DNA of 64,000 nucleotides from Oceanobacillus salinisoli (lineage in GTDB: Bacteria > Bacillota > Bacilli > Bacillales > Amphibacillaceae): the NCBI RefSeq assembly GCF_009733865.1, contig NZ_WOFB01000006.1, positions 1 through 64,000 on the forward strand, given 5' to 3'. Below the pieces are notes generated by a model. That model saw only the letters and a list, made by a program, of their open reading frames with translations, searched no databases and was not told the origin of the DNA. Position numbers and translations under genes: made by a program. The stretch's first letter is position 1. Each line of letters opens with the position of its first letter. This document shows, piece after piece, positions 8,591-17,425 of the stretch.

Positions 8591-9157
8591 TTAACTATTA
8601 AAAATGGGTGCTAAGTCAACCCGAAATCCATCCAAAAATTTCGATGTAATTTCCCCTTTATCTGTTTTGATATCGTGTTGCTCATACATTTTTTCATCAT
8701 TCAAGGCATACACAGTTACCGTATTTAACATGGGATTGACAATCCAATACTCCTTGACACCATAATTCATATAAAGGTTTAACTTTATAACCAAATCATG
8801 TGACTGATTGGAAGGGCTTAATATTTCAACGATTAATTCAGGAACCCCAACATATCTAGCATCTGTAAAACCACTTTTATCACAAATAATACTTATGTCT
8901 GGTATAACAATTTTGGTTCCTTCGATTGTGTCGTCTTTCAATTCAATATCATATGGTGCTGGAAATACTTCACAACACTTTCCTTCTAAGTAATTTCCCA
9001 ATTTAATCTGCAATTTGCTGGAAACACGTTGATGCTTTGTCGATGGTGATGGCGACATATAAACAAATCCGTCAATATATTCTAATAAAGCATCGGAGTT
9101 TTCTCGAATTTGAAAGTACTCGTTTACTGATATAGGATCATTACGGTATGGATGCAT
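8591..9157 (-). CDS. Uma2 family (DUF820) endonuclease-like protein
   Basis: A 188-aa protein with the Uma2/DUF820 layout: an N-terminal SVNEYFQI segment, LLEYIDGFVYMSPSPSTKHQ, the core VIPDISIICDKSG, then VGVPELIVEILSPSNQSHD and the tail KLNLYMNYGVKEYWIVNP. This fold belongs to the PD-(D/E)XK nuclease superfamily; the acidic residues in the VIPDIS and VEILSPS strands are the likely metal ligands. The biological role is unknown; the family is abundant in cyanobacteria and scattered in Firmicutes. It is a single-gene unit and looks intact. Confidence 0.85.
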   Translation of the reverse strand: MHPYRNDPISVNEYFQIRENSDALLEYIDGFVYMSPSPSTKHQRVSSKLQIKLGNYLEGKCCEVFPAPYDIELKDDTIEGTKIVIPDISIICDKSGFTDARYVGVPELIVEILSPSNQSHDLVIKLNLYMNYGVKEYWIVNPMLNTVTVYALNDEKMYEQHDIKTDKGEITSKFLDGFRVDLAPIFNS

Positions 9158-9504
9158 CTTATCACCCTTTTTCCGATATTTGTTACTACCATTTTACCAC
9201 GTTTACATTGTAAAAGGGGATGATTATATAGGGCTAGTTTGAGTCAGACCACACTATGTTCGGGTACCCCACGATTTATTCCAAACACAGAGGATTAAAA
9301 ATAACCGGAACAGCTTTATCCAGTATTAAATCCTCCTTTGTTACAACCGTATAATATAAAGCTATAATCTTCCCCTAGCTCCGAAGCTCTGCCCAAATTA
9401 TTCCCTTCCCTAACCGTTGCCCCGTAAAAAATACTTTTCTACCTTCACTTTCCTTTTTCAAGGTTCGAGCAAGATATCCATCTACCCATTTCAGAAAAGC
9501 AATT

Positions 9505-9548
9505 AAAAAAACTCGGCATTTCAGACCGTAGCGAATGTCGAGTTTTTG
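9505..9548. terminator. Bidirectional terminator hairpin
   Basis: AAAAAACTCGGCAT and ATGTCGAGTTTTT form an interrupted stem with A and T runs on either side. It lies between the leftward Uma2 gene and the leftward membrane-protein gene, in a 558-base gap (9158-9715) that otherwise shows only scraps of the palindromic repeat near 9232-9275. Confidence 0.55.
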
Positions 9549-9715
9549 TTATGCTTGGTACTTTAAAAATTACTACATTTATCTACTTTTTGATAAAGTG
9601 AATCTTCAATCAGTGGTTTTTTTTCATCCCCACTGAGTGTTAGTACATGATCAGTTGAAAATAGTTGAAGTATACGAAGTTGAATAATTGAATAGAGGGA
9701 GTCGTTAGGCTCCCT

Positions 9716-10186
9716 TTAATAATAAAACCGGTCTTTAATTTGGTTTTCCCAGAGCTTGGTTAATCCATAACAAATGGGTATTACTACCAGAAAAAATACA
9801 CTTAAAAATTTAAAAAGATATATTGTAACTACTATTAACAATAACCAAGAGCCTAGATATACCCCAATACCTCCACGATACGAAAAGTCATAAGATTCTA
9901 GTACTGGTAGGTATTGAATGAAAGCAATAATAAGACCACAAAATACTAAAGCTATAGATAAGAACCAAAGAAAAGGCGTCCATTTTTCTATAGTATTCAA
10001 AATTGTGTTATTCAATGTGAGTATTTCGTTAGGTACATTAAAGTTAAAATCTTGATTCATAATCCCAAAAAGTTTATATAAGGCATTGATCATTAAATAG
10101 TATAACAATATTAACCAAAGATATTGAGGAATTAGATAAATATTTAATTTCCTAACCCTAGTTAAAAATTCATTTGTAATATCCAT
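9716..10186 (-). CDS. Unknown membrane protein, 156 aa, about four membrane segments
   Basis: I do not recognise the family. After a short N-terminus (MDITNEFLTRVRKL) there are four hydrophobic stretches, at roughly residues 15-40, 72-95, 107-125 and 127-145, then a basic tail. The start is set at 10186 because AAAGGAGG lies ten bases upstream; the longer frame to 10282 runs into the fossil polymerase on the other strand. The gene sits next to phage remnants, so it may be accessory. Confidence 0.6.
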   Translation of the reverse strand: MDITNEFLTRVRKLNIYLIPQYLWLILLYYLMINALYKLFGIMNQDFNFNVPNEILTLNNTILNTIEKWTPFLWFLSIALVFCGLIIAFIQYLPVLESYDFSYRGGIGVYLGSWLLLIVVTIYLFKFLSVFFLVVIPICYGLTKLWENQIKDRFYY

Positions 10187-10239
10187 AATTAATACCTCCT
10201 TTCTAAAAGTATATCGACAAGAAATTATATATTTACAGT

Positions 10240-11967
10240 TGGTGAAGAAGTGCTCTTTTATGACTTTGAAGTATTTTCTCATGATTGGCTAGTAGTTATT
10301 ACGGATACCGACACCAAGTCAGTCAGAAAAAGTTTTTGTTAACGATGAACAGGGTTTGATAGATTACTATAACCCCATCGTAATGACATTTGGATAGGAT
10401 ATAACAGTCGCCACTATGACCAATATATTATAAAAGCTATCATTTGTGGATTTAGTCCACAGGAAATAAATCACTGGATAATCGTAAAAAGGGAACCAGG
10501 ATGGAAGTTCTTTAAAGAATTCTGGAAGATACAGCTTTTCAATTATGACGTAATGACAAATAAGTTTAGATTCTTGAAGCAACTGGAAGGTTTTCAAGGC
10601 CATGACATTAGAGAAACACTTGTTGACTTTACCATTAATCGAGAATTAACCGAAGTAGAAATCCAAGAAGTCATTAAATATTGTAGGCATGATGTACATG
10701 AAACCATGCACATATTTAGTGAGAATATCAGTGAATTTGAATCACAATTGGAACTTCTAAAGATGTTCAATTTACCGTTACGTAACATATCCAAAACAAA
10801 AGCGCAACTGTCAGCAGTTATCTTGGAAGCCAAACAACCAAAAGTACAACGTAATGATGAATTTGATTTTCAATTTCCTCCTACTTTGAACATAAATAAA
10901 TATACCGAGGTCTTAAATTTTTATAAGGAAAATAAAGATTATGGCAAGGTTTTAGAAGTTGATGTAGCTGGAGTGCCGCATTTGTTTGCTTGGGGAGGTC
11001 TTCATGGTGCTAGGAACAATTATATTGACACAGGTTACTTCATTGACGTTGCTTCCTATTACCCGGATCTAATGATTGAGTATGATTATCTATCACGAAA
11101 CGTCAAAAATAAAGCCAAATTTAGGGAAATTCGAGATACGAGACTTAAATATAAAGTAAAGAAAGATAAACGACAGGCTCCTTTGAAAATTGTTATAAAT
11201 GGGAGTATGGAGCCATGAAAGATAAATATAACGGATTATATGACCCATTACAAGCAAACAATGTTTGTATAGGTGGAATGACTTTGCTTCTTGATTTGAT
11301 AGAAAAGTTGGAACCGCACTGTACTTTAATACAGAGTAATACAGACGGTCTGCTAGTTAAATTAAATCATCCAGATGACTATGAGTTAATAAATGATATT
11401 TGTTATGAGTGGGAGCAACGTACCAAGATGGAATTAGAGTTTGAGAAGTTCGTCAAGGTCATTCAAAAGGACGTTAATAATTATATTCTAGTGGAAACAG
11501 ATGGAAGTTATAAGTCCAAAGGTTCTTATGTAAAGAAATTAAATCCACTCGATAATGATTTACCAATAGTAAATGAAGCTGTCGTTAATTATTTTATGAA
11601 AGGGATAGACCCGGAAGATACCATATTTAATTGTGACCAGCTAATCAAGTTCCAAAAGATAGTGAAAATCAGTAGTAAATATGAATACGCTAGGTAAGGA
11701 ACCAAGAGAATGTCAGAAAACGTATTTCGAGTTTTCGCTTCAGTAGATAAAAATGATGGTGAATTATTAAAAGTTCGTGATGGTTCTGCAAGCAAAATAG
11801 GATACACACCAGACAGATGTTTCATTATCAATGATGAGGTAAGAGGTATGAAAGTACCGTTAAAGCTAGACTACTGGTGGTATCTCGAATTGGCAAATAA
11901 GCGATTAATGATTTTTCAGGAAATGGGGAGTAATGTTATTTCAATGTTTCTACAGTTGAAGAAATAA
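10240..11967 (+). pseudogene. Fossil phage family B DNA polymerase
   Basis: Exonuclease and polymerase motifs are readable in order but in changing frames: LFYDFEVFSHDWLVV (Exo I, about 10255), WIGYNSRHYDQYIIKA (Exo II), YCRHDVHET (Exo III), DVASYYPDLMIEY (motif A), KIVINGS (motif B) and QSNTDGLLVKL (motif C). Frames break near 10335 and 10393. At about 11206 one base is missing: restoring it gives NGSYGAMKDKYN. An in-frame TAA at 11695 cuts the C-terminal part, which continues to 11967. At least three indels and one stop make it nonfunctional. This polymerase type belongs to phages and prophages, so the locus is a prophage scar. Confidence 0.85.
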
Positions 11968-12742
11968 ATTTTCTTAGCTGCTGAACTTTACTTGCTTTTT
12001 CTTTTTCTGCAAGTTTTTCGTCTAGAATAAGTTCAATAGCAAGCTTAACTTTAGGAATAATCTCTAAACATTCATCTTCAGAGAGTTCATGTATTCCTTT
12101 ACTTAGTATCGCGTACAATTTTTTATTCTCTACTAATATATTAGGTAAGTAATTACTAAGTAATTCTATTTTCTCATCCATACGAGATTGTTGGTATAGT
12201 TCTTTATCAATACTGATTTCTTGAAGCGCTAATTGATGAGATTCTTCAATAAGATTTTCAAATATTCTACGAAGGTATACAAAAGAGCCTATACCAATGC
12301 CGTGAGAATATAATCCAATAGCTTTTGAAAATTCTTGATAGTTATCTTTTAAGATTCTTCTATATTTTTTAATCGAGTTGATTTCTATAGAAGCTGTCGA
12401 AGGATATTGACCAACTTTTTCAATTTTATAATCAGTGATTCTAAAAATGTATGAATATTTGTGGGAGTGGTTTCTTTGGCAAGTAAACTCATATTGAAAA
12501 GGTGTTTTATAGTTATTCAACTGCTCTACATCAAACTTCACATAATAAACAGTGTTTATTTTACTAGATAATTTAAAGGTAGATTCCTCTTCACATTCTA
12601 TACAAAAACAATCAAACTGAATATCTTCATTCTCATTAAATATGTAACTTAAATTTTCATCATCTGTCCAATCAAAGGATAATTGCTGATACAAGCCCAT
12701 TTTCAAAAAAATATATTCAGTGTTAATTAGTTCATTTGTCAT
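11936..12742 (-). CDS. Unknown 268-aa protein with a cysteine/histidine-rich middle and DUF4145-like tail
   Basis: The protein begins MTNELINTEYIFLK and has a possible metal site (CFCIECEE near residue 45, and CQRNHSHKY near residue 90). The C-terminal half is helical: IGIGSFVYLRRIFENLIEES, then KGIHELSEDECLEIIP, a layout like DUF4145-type domains found in defence and restriction contexts. That resemblance is from pattern memory and is weak. The 3' end overlaps the end of the polymerase fossil by 32 bases, convergently. The frame is open throughout, so it may be a functional passenger of the phage-derived region. Confidence 0.6.
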   Translation of the reverse strand: MTNELINTEYIFLKMGLYQQLSFDWTDDENLSYIFNENEDIQFDCFCIECEEESTFKLSSKINTVYYVKFDVEQLNNYKTPFQYEFTCQRNHSHKYSYIFRITDYKIEKVGQYPSTASIEINSIKKYRRILKDNYQEFSKAIGLYSHGIGIGSFVYLRRIFENLIEESHQLALQEISIDKELYQQSRMDEKIELLSNYLPNILVENKKLYAILSKGIHELSEDECLEIIPKVKLAIELILDEKLAEKEKASKVQQLRKFISSTVETLK

Positions 12743-12793
12743 TTACTGCAACCCCAATCTAGTAATTTTAAGACTATTCTACCATGAAAGTAG

Positions 12794-12934
12794 GTGATTA
12801 ACATTTACAAGGGTTATCTCAAAGGAAACGGTAAACATGCAGCTACTAAATTTAAAAATGGTGCAAAACTATTATCCTATCATACAGCACGAAAAGAAGA
12901 TTCCTATGTTGGTATTTTGGATACAAGGGTATGA
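12794..12934 (+). pseudogene. N-terminal scrap of a phage primase/replication protein
   Basis: From a GTG at 12794 the frame reads INIYKGYLKGNGKHAATKF, then LLSYHTARKEDSYVGIL, and stops after 46 codons. This matches the opening of phage bifunctional primase-polymerase/helicase proteins, in which YVGIL is followed by the acidic catalytic segment that is absent here. Together with the polymerase fossil it shows that a phage replication module was once here. Confidence 0.5.
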
Positions 12935-12964
12935 GCTAAAGGCCTCTGAGCGAATCAGGAGTTT

Positions 12965-13036
12965 ACTGGCTTCCCGACCCCCCACTTATAATTATTGAAG
13001 CTCTCGAATTCTTAAAGTGGGGGTCTTACAGCCAGT
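12965..13036. repeat. Solo inverted repeat, possible insertion-sequence end
   Basis: ACTGGCTTCCCGACCCCCCA and AAGTGGGGGTC..AGCCAGT form a two-part stem around a 30-base AT-rich loop. Long imperfect hairpins of this kind mark ends of IS200/IS605-type elements, but no transposase or TnpB frame is present. The following AGTTAATCACGTG also occurs at 60801 next to another dispersed hairpin. The remainder of the 12743-13178 gap holds the primase scrap and a remnant of the palindromic repeat near 13129. Confidence 0.45.
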
Positions 13037-13178
13037 TAATCACGTGTTAAAATTTTATATTTTTGGGAGTAAAAAAGGCTTTTTTTCAATGGCCCGAGGC
13101 GCTAAGTCCGTATCCAATCATCAATAGAATGGACCGGTGTCCCTATGGTTTATCTCAGGAAAGATGATTAAAAGATCT

Positions 13179-14450
13179 CTATGCAACACTTTCCACATCA
13201 TCATGTGAGTATTTCTTTCTTGAGATCATGTAGGATAGAGAAATACATATCATGGATAGTAAGGCTGCGACCGTTAAGCCGATCCATGCCCATGTATAGG
13301 AACCCATCACATCATATACTGCTGCAGTAAGTACTCCGCCTAATGCCATGCCGACCTGGAAAGCGCTGTTTGTTACCCCCATCATTACTCCGTAGTTGTT
13401 TGTGCCAAAAATATGACTGGCAAACAGTGGAGTCGAAACACTTGCAACAGCATTTCCAAATGCAAAGAAAACAGCCATCAGGATGAGAAGAGATTGGTTT
13501 TCTCCAAATAACAACAGGATAAATGAAATCGATATCGCTATGTAACCCATGACCCCAGATTTTATAATGCCAAATTTATCACTAAACCATCCAAGCATTA
13601 ATTTACCAAAAATCCCCAATACAGAATATAAGGAAACGATGGTAGCAGCGTAAACCATTCCATGCATGTCACTGACATATGGATTAATTTGTTGAATAGA
13701 TCCGGTTGTAATCAATCCAAGCGTAAAAATCCCAATCATATAAATATAGAAAAAAGGTTTTTTCTTGGCTTCAGCTGGGGTGATGTCTATTTCAATTTCT
13801 TCCTTGTCCTTCGCGGATTGATCTTTTTCATCTGCTTCCCCCTCTCCCAATGGTTTTAACCCAATCTCTTGAGGAGTTTTTTTCATGACAAACAATGCAA
13901 TAGGCAGACCTACAATCAAGATAATAAGTCCCATAATAAAGTAGGTTTGTCTCCAGCCAAAATCTATAATCAGATTTGCAATAACCGGACTCATTATGAA
14001 ACCACCTAAACCAATACCTGAAATGGCAATGCTCATTGCTAACCCTCTACTCTTTTTAAACCAATTCACAATAATGATTTGTGTCGCTAAATTCCCGCAG
14101 AATGAGAAGGATATGCCAAGAAAAGCTGCTGAAATATACAAGTGATATACAGATTGTGCGATTCCATAAGACATATAGGAAAGGGAAAATACGATAATAC
14201 TGATTGATAAAATCCATCTAACATTATATTTGTCAATGATTTTCCCTGCAACTGGGGACAAAATAATGCCGCATACAGCAATGATAGTCGTCGTAAGTGT
14301 AAAGGCGCTTCGTGGAATATTGAATTCTTCCGTTATAGGGATCATATACAGACTAACCAGTGCACTTGTAAATGGAACTGTTAGTGTTATTAATAATAGG
14401 CCAGCTAATACAATCCACCATCCATAAAATATCCCTTTTCTTTTTGGCAT
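13179..14450 (-). CDS. MFS transporter, monocarboxylate / oxalate-formate antiporter type
   Basis: A 423-aa carrier with 12 predicted membrane segments, starting KGIFYGWWIVLAGLLL, the characteristic opening of the OFA/MCT-like branch of the major facilitator superfamily. Loop 2-3 carries GKIIDKYNVRWIL and the 8-9 loop GWFSDKFGIIKSG, both variants of the MFS motif A. A charged central cytoplasmic loop spans residues about 205-235. GGAGG precedes the ATG. Such carriers move small organic acids; nothing next to it points to a particular one. The gene stands alone. Confidence 0.85.
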   Translation of the reverse strand: MPKRKGIFYGWWIVLAGLLLITLTVPFTSALVSLYMIPITEEFNIPRSAFTLTTTIIAVCGIILSPVAGKIIDKYNVRWILSISIIVFSLSYMSYGIAQSVYHLYISAAFLGISFSFCGNLATQIIIVNWFKKSRGLAMSIAISGIGLGGFIMSPVIANLIIDFGWRQTYFIMGLIILIVGLPIALFVMKKTPQEIGLKPLGEGEADEKDQSAKDKEEIEIDITPAEAKKKPFFYIYMIGIFTLGLITTGSIQQINPYVSDMHGMVYAATIVSLYSVLGIFGKLMLGWFSDKFGIIKSGVMGYIAISISFILLLFGENQSLLILMAVFFAFGNAVASVSTPLFASHIFGTNNYGVMMGVTNSAFQVGMALGGVLTAAVYDVMGSYTWAWIGLTVAALLSMICISLSYMISRKKYSHDDVESVA

Positions 14451-14616
14451 ACAAACTCCTCCGATTGATTATTAAACTTGAAATCGCTTGCAATTTTGTT
14501 CTCTCTTTTTAAGGTTGATCATTAAAAAATAAAATCTTATTCAGCTGAATTCATAAAAACGAAAAATATCTCACTATTTATTTTAAATTATATTAGTTTG
14601 TTGTGTCAATAATTTA

Positions 14617-15099
14617 TCGACAATATTCGGGAAGTGACAGGCACCAATTCGTTAAGGTTCTCGCCTTTCTTTTATGAAATAATGGACTTTTTCAGTGACC
14701 TCGGACATGTAACTTGCCCCATTATTTGGAGAAGACACAAGGATAGTGAACTTCTCTTCGTCCTTTGGCTGAATTATCAGCTTATTCGGGCGCCTTGGAT
14801 CCTTCCTACGTTCCCTTTTGGATGAATTCCGAGTTCATTCGGGCACTTAGAACCTCTCTACGTTACCTTTCAAATGATTCCTAAGCTCATTCGGGCACCT
14901 AGAACCTTCCTACGTTTCCTTGCAAATGATTCCTTAGTTCATTCAGGCACTTAGAACCTCTCTACGTTACCTTTTAAATAATTCCTAAGCTCATTCGGGC
15001 ACCTAGAACCTTCCTACGTTTCCTTTCAAATAATTCCCAAGTTCATTCGGGCACCTTTAAGGTGCCTGTCACTTCCCGGTTTTTGTCAATTTTTGTCGA
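14617..15099. mobile_element. MITE-like element with inverted ends and an internal 52-bp tandem array
   Basis: The left end TCGACAATATTCGGGAAG plus TGACAGGCACC (14617-14645) is the inverted counterpart of the right end GGTGCCTGTCACTTCCCGG plus TTTTTGTCAATTTTTGTCGA (15061-15099). Between them lie about 140 bases of unique-looking DNA, then a tandem array. There is no gene. The element is non-autonomous if mobile. It accounts for most of the 870-base gap between the MFS and phosphoesterase genes. Confidence 0.65.
14784..15060. repeat. 52-bp tandem repeat array with alternating A/B units
   Basis: ATTCGGGC starts at 14784, 14837, 14889, 14941 (as ATTCAGGC), 14993 and 15045, giving a period of 52-53. 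Units alternate: one type reads CACTTAGAACCTCTCTACG, the next CACCTAGAACCTTCCTACG, so the true period is a 104-bp dimer. The same unit family forms the array at 60049. The spacing is CRISPR-like, but the sequence between the anchor words is conserved, so it is not CRISPR. Confidence 0.85.
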
Positions 15100-15124
15100 A
15101 TGTTTATTTTTCTATAAAAGTTAC

Positions 15125-15161
15125 AAGCCTGCTCGATTCTAAGGCATACTCGAGCAGGCTT
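15125..15161. terminator. Strong hairpin between repeat element and phosphoesterase
   Basis: AAGCCTGCTCG pairs with CGAGCAGGCTT over a 15-base loop. The same opening (ACAAGCCTGATCGATTCTAA) follows the repeat end at 16584, so this hairpin belongs to the duplicated flank of that repeat family and may also terminate the leftward phosphoesterase transcript. Confidence 0.5.
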
Positions 15162-15173
15162 CCAACTTACATA

Positions 15174-15269
15174 TTAGTTAGCTTTTGCCAATTCTTTATC
15201 CTTCTTCTTCATTTCAGCGATTCCAGATTGCACTTCGACCATTTTCTTATCTAGTGGATAGAATTTCAT
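15174..15269 (-). pseudogene. C-terminal scrap of a GPH-family sugar carrier
   Basis: The leftward frame reads MKFYPLDKKMVEVQSGIAEM then KKKDKELAKAN and stops. Ending in FYPLD..K..E.Q..IAE is typical of glycoside-pentoside-hexuronide symporters. An upstream in-frame stop (after GNIALFL) separates it from the last membrane helix residues, so only a fragment is left. It abuts the end of the phosphoesterase gene at 15319, suggesting a deletion joint. Confidence 0.45.
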
Positions 15270-15318
15270 CGCTTATAAGAATAATGCGATATTTCCTGTA
15301 AGAATGTGATATTCCACT

Positions 15319-16422
15319 TTATTGAATTCCATAATCTTCTGCGTAAAGCATTTCTGTATCTACTAATACATCTTCTGCTTTTTCATCTAGGTTAAATACT
15401 CTTGCTCCGCGTAATCGATGGTTTTCTTCTCCACCAAGACCATAGGCTCCAAATCCCGCACTTCCTGCATAGCCAAGTTTAATGCCATAATAGTCACCAA
15501 CATAAGTATTAATATGATCGTGACCAGCGAAAACTCCTTGTACATCTCCTCTTTCTAACATGGCAGCAAACATTCCACTATTAAATGGTCCCGTGCAGAC
15601 ACACTCATTTTTTTCCCCGATAATATTATGCTTTTCTATAGCACGCTCATGACCTTCTTCCGTTCCTTGGTATGGTGCTGCATACCACATATACTCGAAT
15701 TCTGGAAGTGGTATATGCATAAATGCAAGGGAAGGAACTTTATGTCCTGCTGTTTGTTCTAATTTTTCAGAGGTTTCCACATACCATTGAACCTGATCAT
15801 GACGAAGCCAATCCCATGTTTGATATCCTTTAAAATCCTGGCCTGCTATTTCATCCGGTGCATATCTGCCACTATCAAATAACCAAACATTATATGCTGG
15901 TTCTGCATTTTTAGAATGATTGATAACTAAGTTTGCATTACCAGTTCCAGTAATATCTTTGGAATCCGGCTTGTTTACATTGTATTCATAAGACATGTAA
16001 ACATCGAGCATTGCTTCTTCGTCCATTCCGGTTTTCTCGGTATGATCTTCATCATGATTACCAAATGTTACTGCCCAATTCACTTCATTTTCTTCCATAG
16101 GTTTAGAAATGGTATCAATCGCTTGTTTCACTTCTTCTGCTGTATCCAAACCAGCATTTAACATATCCCCATTTAGAATGACCAAATCTGGACTTTGGTC
16201 CTGAATGACAGTATTCATAAGTTCCATTGTACGCGGGTCAACTTCTTCATCATCTTGAATATCATTAAATTGGACAATTCTATACTTCCCATCCTCATTA
16301 AACTGGAGTTTTTTGTTTTCGTTTGTTTTTCCTTGAATGGTAGAACTGAAGAGATTTGTCGTAACAAGAATAACTGTGGTGAAAAAAACCCCGATTACGC
16401 TAATAATTGGTTTTAATTTCAT
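15319..16422 (-). CDS. Exported calcineurin-like metallophosphoesterase
   Basis: A 367-aa protein. Residues 1-31 look like a signal peptide or signal anchor (KLKPIISVIGVFFTTVILVTT). The metal-binding motifs follow in order: QFNDIQDDEEVD, LVILNGDML, FGNHDEDH, FMHIPLPE and FAGHDHINTYVG, so both metal sites are complete. The family resembles the Dcr2-type secreted phosphohydrolases; the substrate is unknown, possibly a phosphoester scavenged outside the cell. AGGAGG precedes the start. A truncated, frameshifted copy of its promoter and first third lies at 24170-24660, so this gene was once duplicated. Confidence 0.85.
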   Translation of the reverse strand: MKLKPIISVIGVFFTTVILVTTNLFSSTIQGKTNENKKLQFNEDGKYRIVQFNDIQDDEEVDPRTMELMNTVIQDQSPDLVILNGDMLNAGLDTAEEVKQAIDTISKPMEENEVNWAVTFGNHDEDHTEKTGMDEEAMLDVYMSYEYNVNKPDSKDITGTGNANLVINHSKNAEPAYNVWLFDSGRYAPDEIAGQDFKGYQTWDWLRHDQVQWYVETSEKLEQTAGHKVPSLAFMHIPLPEFEYMWYAAPYQGTEEGHERAIEKHNIIGEKNECVCTGPFNSGMFAAMLERGDVQGVFAGHDHINTYVGDYYGIKLGYAGSAGFGAYGLGGEENHRLRGARVFNLDEKAEDVLVDTEMLYAEDYGIQ

Positions 16423-16583
16423 TTCATAACCTCCTATTTATTTATTTTTCCAGTCAATTGCATTATATAAAGAAAATATTAATACTCTATTAAATTAGTT
16501 TGTTTTTACAATAAACTAATTCGGTTCCAATGTACTAGCAAATAATAGGTAGAATTGTACTATTTCCAAAACATATTCTCGAA

Positions 16584-16623
16584 GGTGCCTGTCACTTCCT
16601 GATTTTTGTCAATTTTTGTCGAA
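16584..16623. repeat. Solo right end of the GGTGCCTGTCAC element
   Basis: GGTGCCTGTCACTTCCTG then ATTTTTGTCAATTTTTGTCGA matches the right end at 15061, including about 40 further bases downstream (TTTATCTTTCTATAATGTTACAAGCCTGATCGATTCTA in diverged form). No matching left end or array is present, so it is a solo end or a local duplication. It lies between the phosphoesterase promoter and the end of the LysE gene. Confidence 0.65.
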
Positions 16624-16692
16624 CGTTTATCTTTCTATAATGTTACAAGCCTGATCGATTCTAAATGGAATTTAACCTTTACAAAGCCCAGA

Positions 16693-17307
16693 TTACAAAG
16701 AAATCAATTGAAATCCCATATAAATTGCCATCGCCCAAATAATTAGAGCAGAAACCTGGTTCATTCGTTTTAACAGCTGTCCGCTTCTATCAACTTGACC
16801 AACTTTTCTACCAGTTATCGCTAAAGCAAAAAACCAAATCCATGAAACTCCTATACATGCTACCGTAAAAATCCATTTTTCATATCCCGTGTAGACCAGA
16901 GAACTGGTTCCAATCACTCCTATTGTATCCATTATCGCATGCGGATTAAGTAGCGAAACGGAGGAAGCAAATGTTATCTGCTGCTTTGCCGAAAATCTAT
17001 TTGAGGATTGTCTATCATGCTGTTCAGGCTTGCTTTTCCACATAACCCATCCCATATATACTAAGAAAATGAATCCTACGACAAACAGCGTAGCCTTTAA
17101 CCACACAAAGCTAAAAACAATGATGGATACACCAGCCACTGCCAAATAGATTAAAAGACTATCACAAACACCAGCTGTAATAATTGCAGGTAAAGCATTC
17201 GTAAGTTTTCTATGGGTTGCCCCTTGGTTAAATACAAATACGTTTTGTACGCCTAGAGGCAATATTAAACCAAATGCCAATACCACTCCATGAAGAAATG
17301 CCTCCAC
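16693..17307 (-). CDS. LysE/ArgO family amino-acid exporter
   Basis: A 204-aa protein with six hydrophobic segments. It opens LHGVVLAFGLILPLGVQNVFV, the LysE signature with its GVQN core, and has the conserved SLLNPHAIMDTIGVIG in the middle. LysE/ArgO proteins export basic amino acids such as lysine and arginine or their analogues through the cytoplasmic membrane. The MocR-type regulator gene is divergent, 118 bases away, the usual arrangement for a carrier controlled by an amino-acid-sensing or PLP-binding regulator. It looks intact. A decayed second LysE family gene lies at 61930. Confidence 0.88.
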   Translation of the reverse strand: MEAFLHGVVLAFGLILPLGVQNVFVFNQGATHRKLTNALPAIITAGVCDSLLIYLAVAGVSIIVFSFVWLKATLFVVGFIFLVYMGWVMWKSKPEQHDRQSSNRFSAKQQITFASSVSLLNPHAIMDTIGVIGTSSLVYTGYEKWIFTVACIGVSWIWFFALAITGRKVGQVDRSGQLLKRMNQVSALIIWAMAIYMGFQLISL

Positions 17308-17425
17308 TATTATCCCTCCTTTTCTTATTTAGAATAGCGAAAGATACTCCATTTGTCTCCAACCAATTGGATGGAAATTAAACCAACCATTTTGTATAAT
17401 CAAAGAAAAGAATGGAGTTTGGCCT

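Noticed and set aside
14784-15060. CRISPR-like regular spacing
   Set aside because: The whole 52-bp unit is conserved, including the parts that would be spacers, and no cas genes are in the window. It is a tandem repeat, not CRISPR.
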